Positions 6,092 through 6,181 of a DNA stretch of 6,181 nt are shown here, piece after piece. This stretch comes from Lachnospiraceae bacterium (GTDB lineage: Bacteria > Bacillota_A > Clostridia > Lachnospirales > Lachnospiraceae). The position numbers and the translations under genes were made by a program. Position 1 is the stretch's first letter, and every line of letters begins with the position of its first letter. Location: the NCBI GenBank assembly GCA_009774465.1, contig VSNT01000182.1, positions 1-6,181 on the forward strand, written 5' to 3'. Under the pieces are notes generated by a model that was not told the origin of the DNA, searched no databases, and saw only the letters and a list, made by a program, of their open reading frames with translations.

Positions 6092-6119
6092 ATTATACTT
6101 CATTTAATGTATTTTTCAA
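6092..6119 (-). promoter_or_regulatory. Sigma-A-type promoter of the patatin-TPR operon
   Basis: On the minus strand TTGAAA (6114-6119) is followed by a 16-base spacer and a perfect TATAAT (6092-6097). The predicted transcription start near 6085 would give a 5' leader of about 25 bases carrying the GAGGG ribosome binding site. Distance and consensus are both convincing. No operator-like palindrome overlaps it, so expression may be constitutive at moderate level. Confidence 0.75.
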
Positions 6120-6181
6120 GCATCACCTTCGGCGCATTCCTACATATGATATAGTAAAAATATACACAAGGATTTATTTTT
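6120..6181 (+). promoter_or_regulatory. Right-edge spacer with a possible divergent promoter
   Basis: Upstream of the patatin promoter, the plus strand contains TGATATAGT (6147-6155), an extended -10 shape, with no good -35 box at the right distance, and then AAGGA (6169-6173), which could be a Shine-Dalgarno. No start codon follows before the window ends. A divergent gene starting just beyond the edge would fit, but the evidence is slight. Confidence 0.25.

Noticed and set aside
6144..6153. The ten bases ATATGATATA near the right edge also occur on the minus strand in the left-edge palindrome, suggesting a shared operator.
   Set aside because: The shared word is short and pure AT except one G, in AT-rich spacers, so chance is an adequate explanation; the right-edge copy is not a full palindrome.

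Overview
The window looks like chromosomal DNA from a low-to-medium-GC Gram-positive anaerobe of the Clostridia, most likely a Lachnospiraceae relative. This is inferred from protein flavour (a DUF4037/DUF4125 TPR protein, a Firmicutes-type patatin, a clostridial MATE pump), strong AGGAGG-like ribosome binding sites, AT-rich spacers and sigma-A-type promoters. There are no rRNA or tRNA genes, insertion sequences, CRISPR arrays or phage structural genes. Coding density is high, with five complete genes and no intergenic stretch over about 125 bases.

Layout from left to right. Bases 1-100 are AT-rich. They hold a near-consensus promoter firing leftward out of the window, with a palindrome over its -10 box, and the terminator of the first operon. 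Bases 101-2111 (minus strand) are a two-gene unit read right to left: a MATE-family multidrug/metabolite exporter, then a HAD-family phosphatase of the phosphoglycolate phosphatase type whose start codon overlaps the end of the MATE gene by 20 bases. A 79-base divergent spacer separates this unit from a small plus-strand N-acetylmuramoyl-L-alanine amidase (2191-2715) that has all its zinc and catalytic residues but no signal peptide or wall-binding domain. A 95-base convergent spacer follows, full of nested inverted repeats. Bases 2811-6059 (minus strand) are a second two-gene operon read right to left: a patatin-like phospholipase, then a 777-residue protein joining TPR repeats, a nucleotidyltransferase-like DUF4037 module and a C-terminal DUF4125 module. 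A clear promoter (TTGAAA, 16-base spacer, TATAAT) precedes the patatin gene, and a strong Shine-Dalgarno sits in the 30-base gap between the two genes.

How the genes work together is only partly inferable. MATE and HAD are probably translationally coupled, but no shared pathway is evident. The patatin/TPR-nucleotidyltransferase pair is the most interesting unit. A lipid hydrolase next to a nucleotidyltransferase-fold protein with a protein-interaction scaffold suggests a signalling or regulated-membrane module, but nothing in the sequence identifies its substrate, and it is not a canonical CBASS operon.
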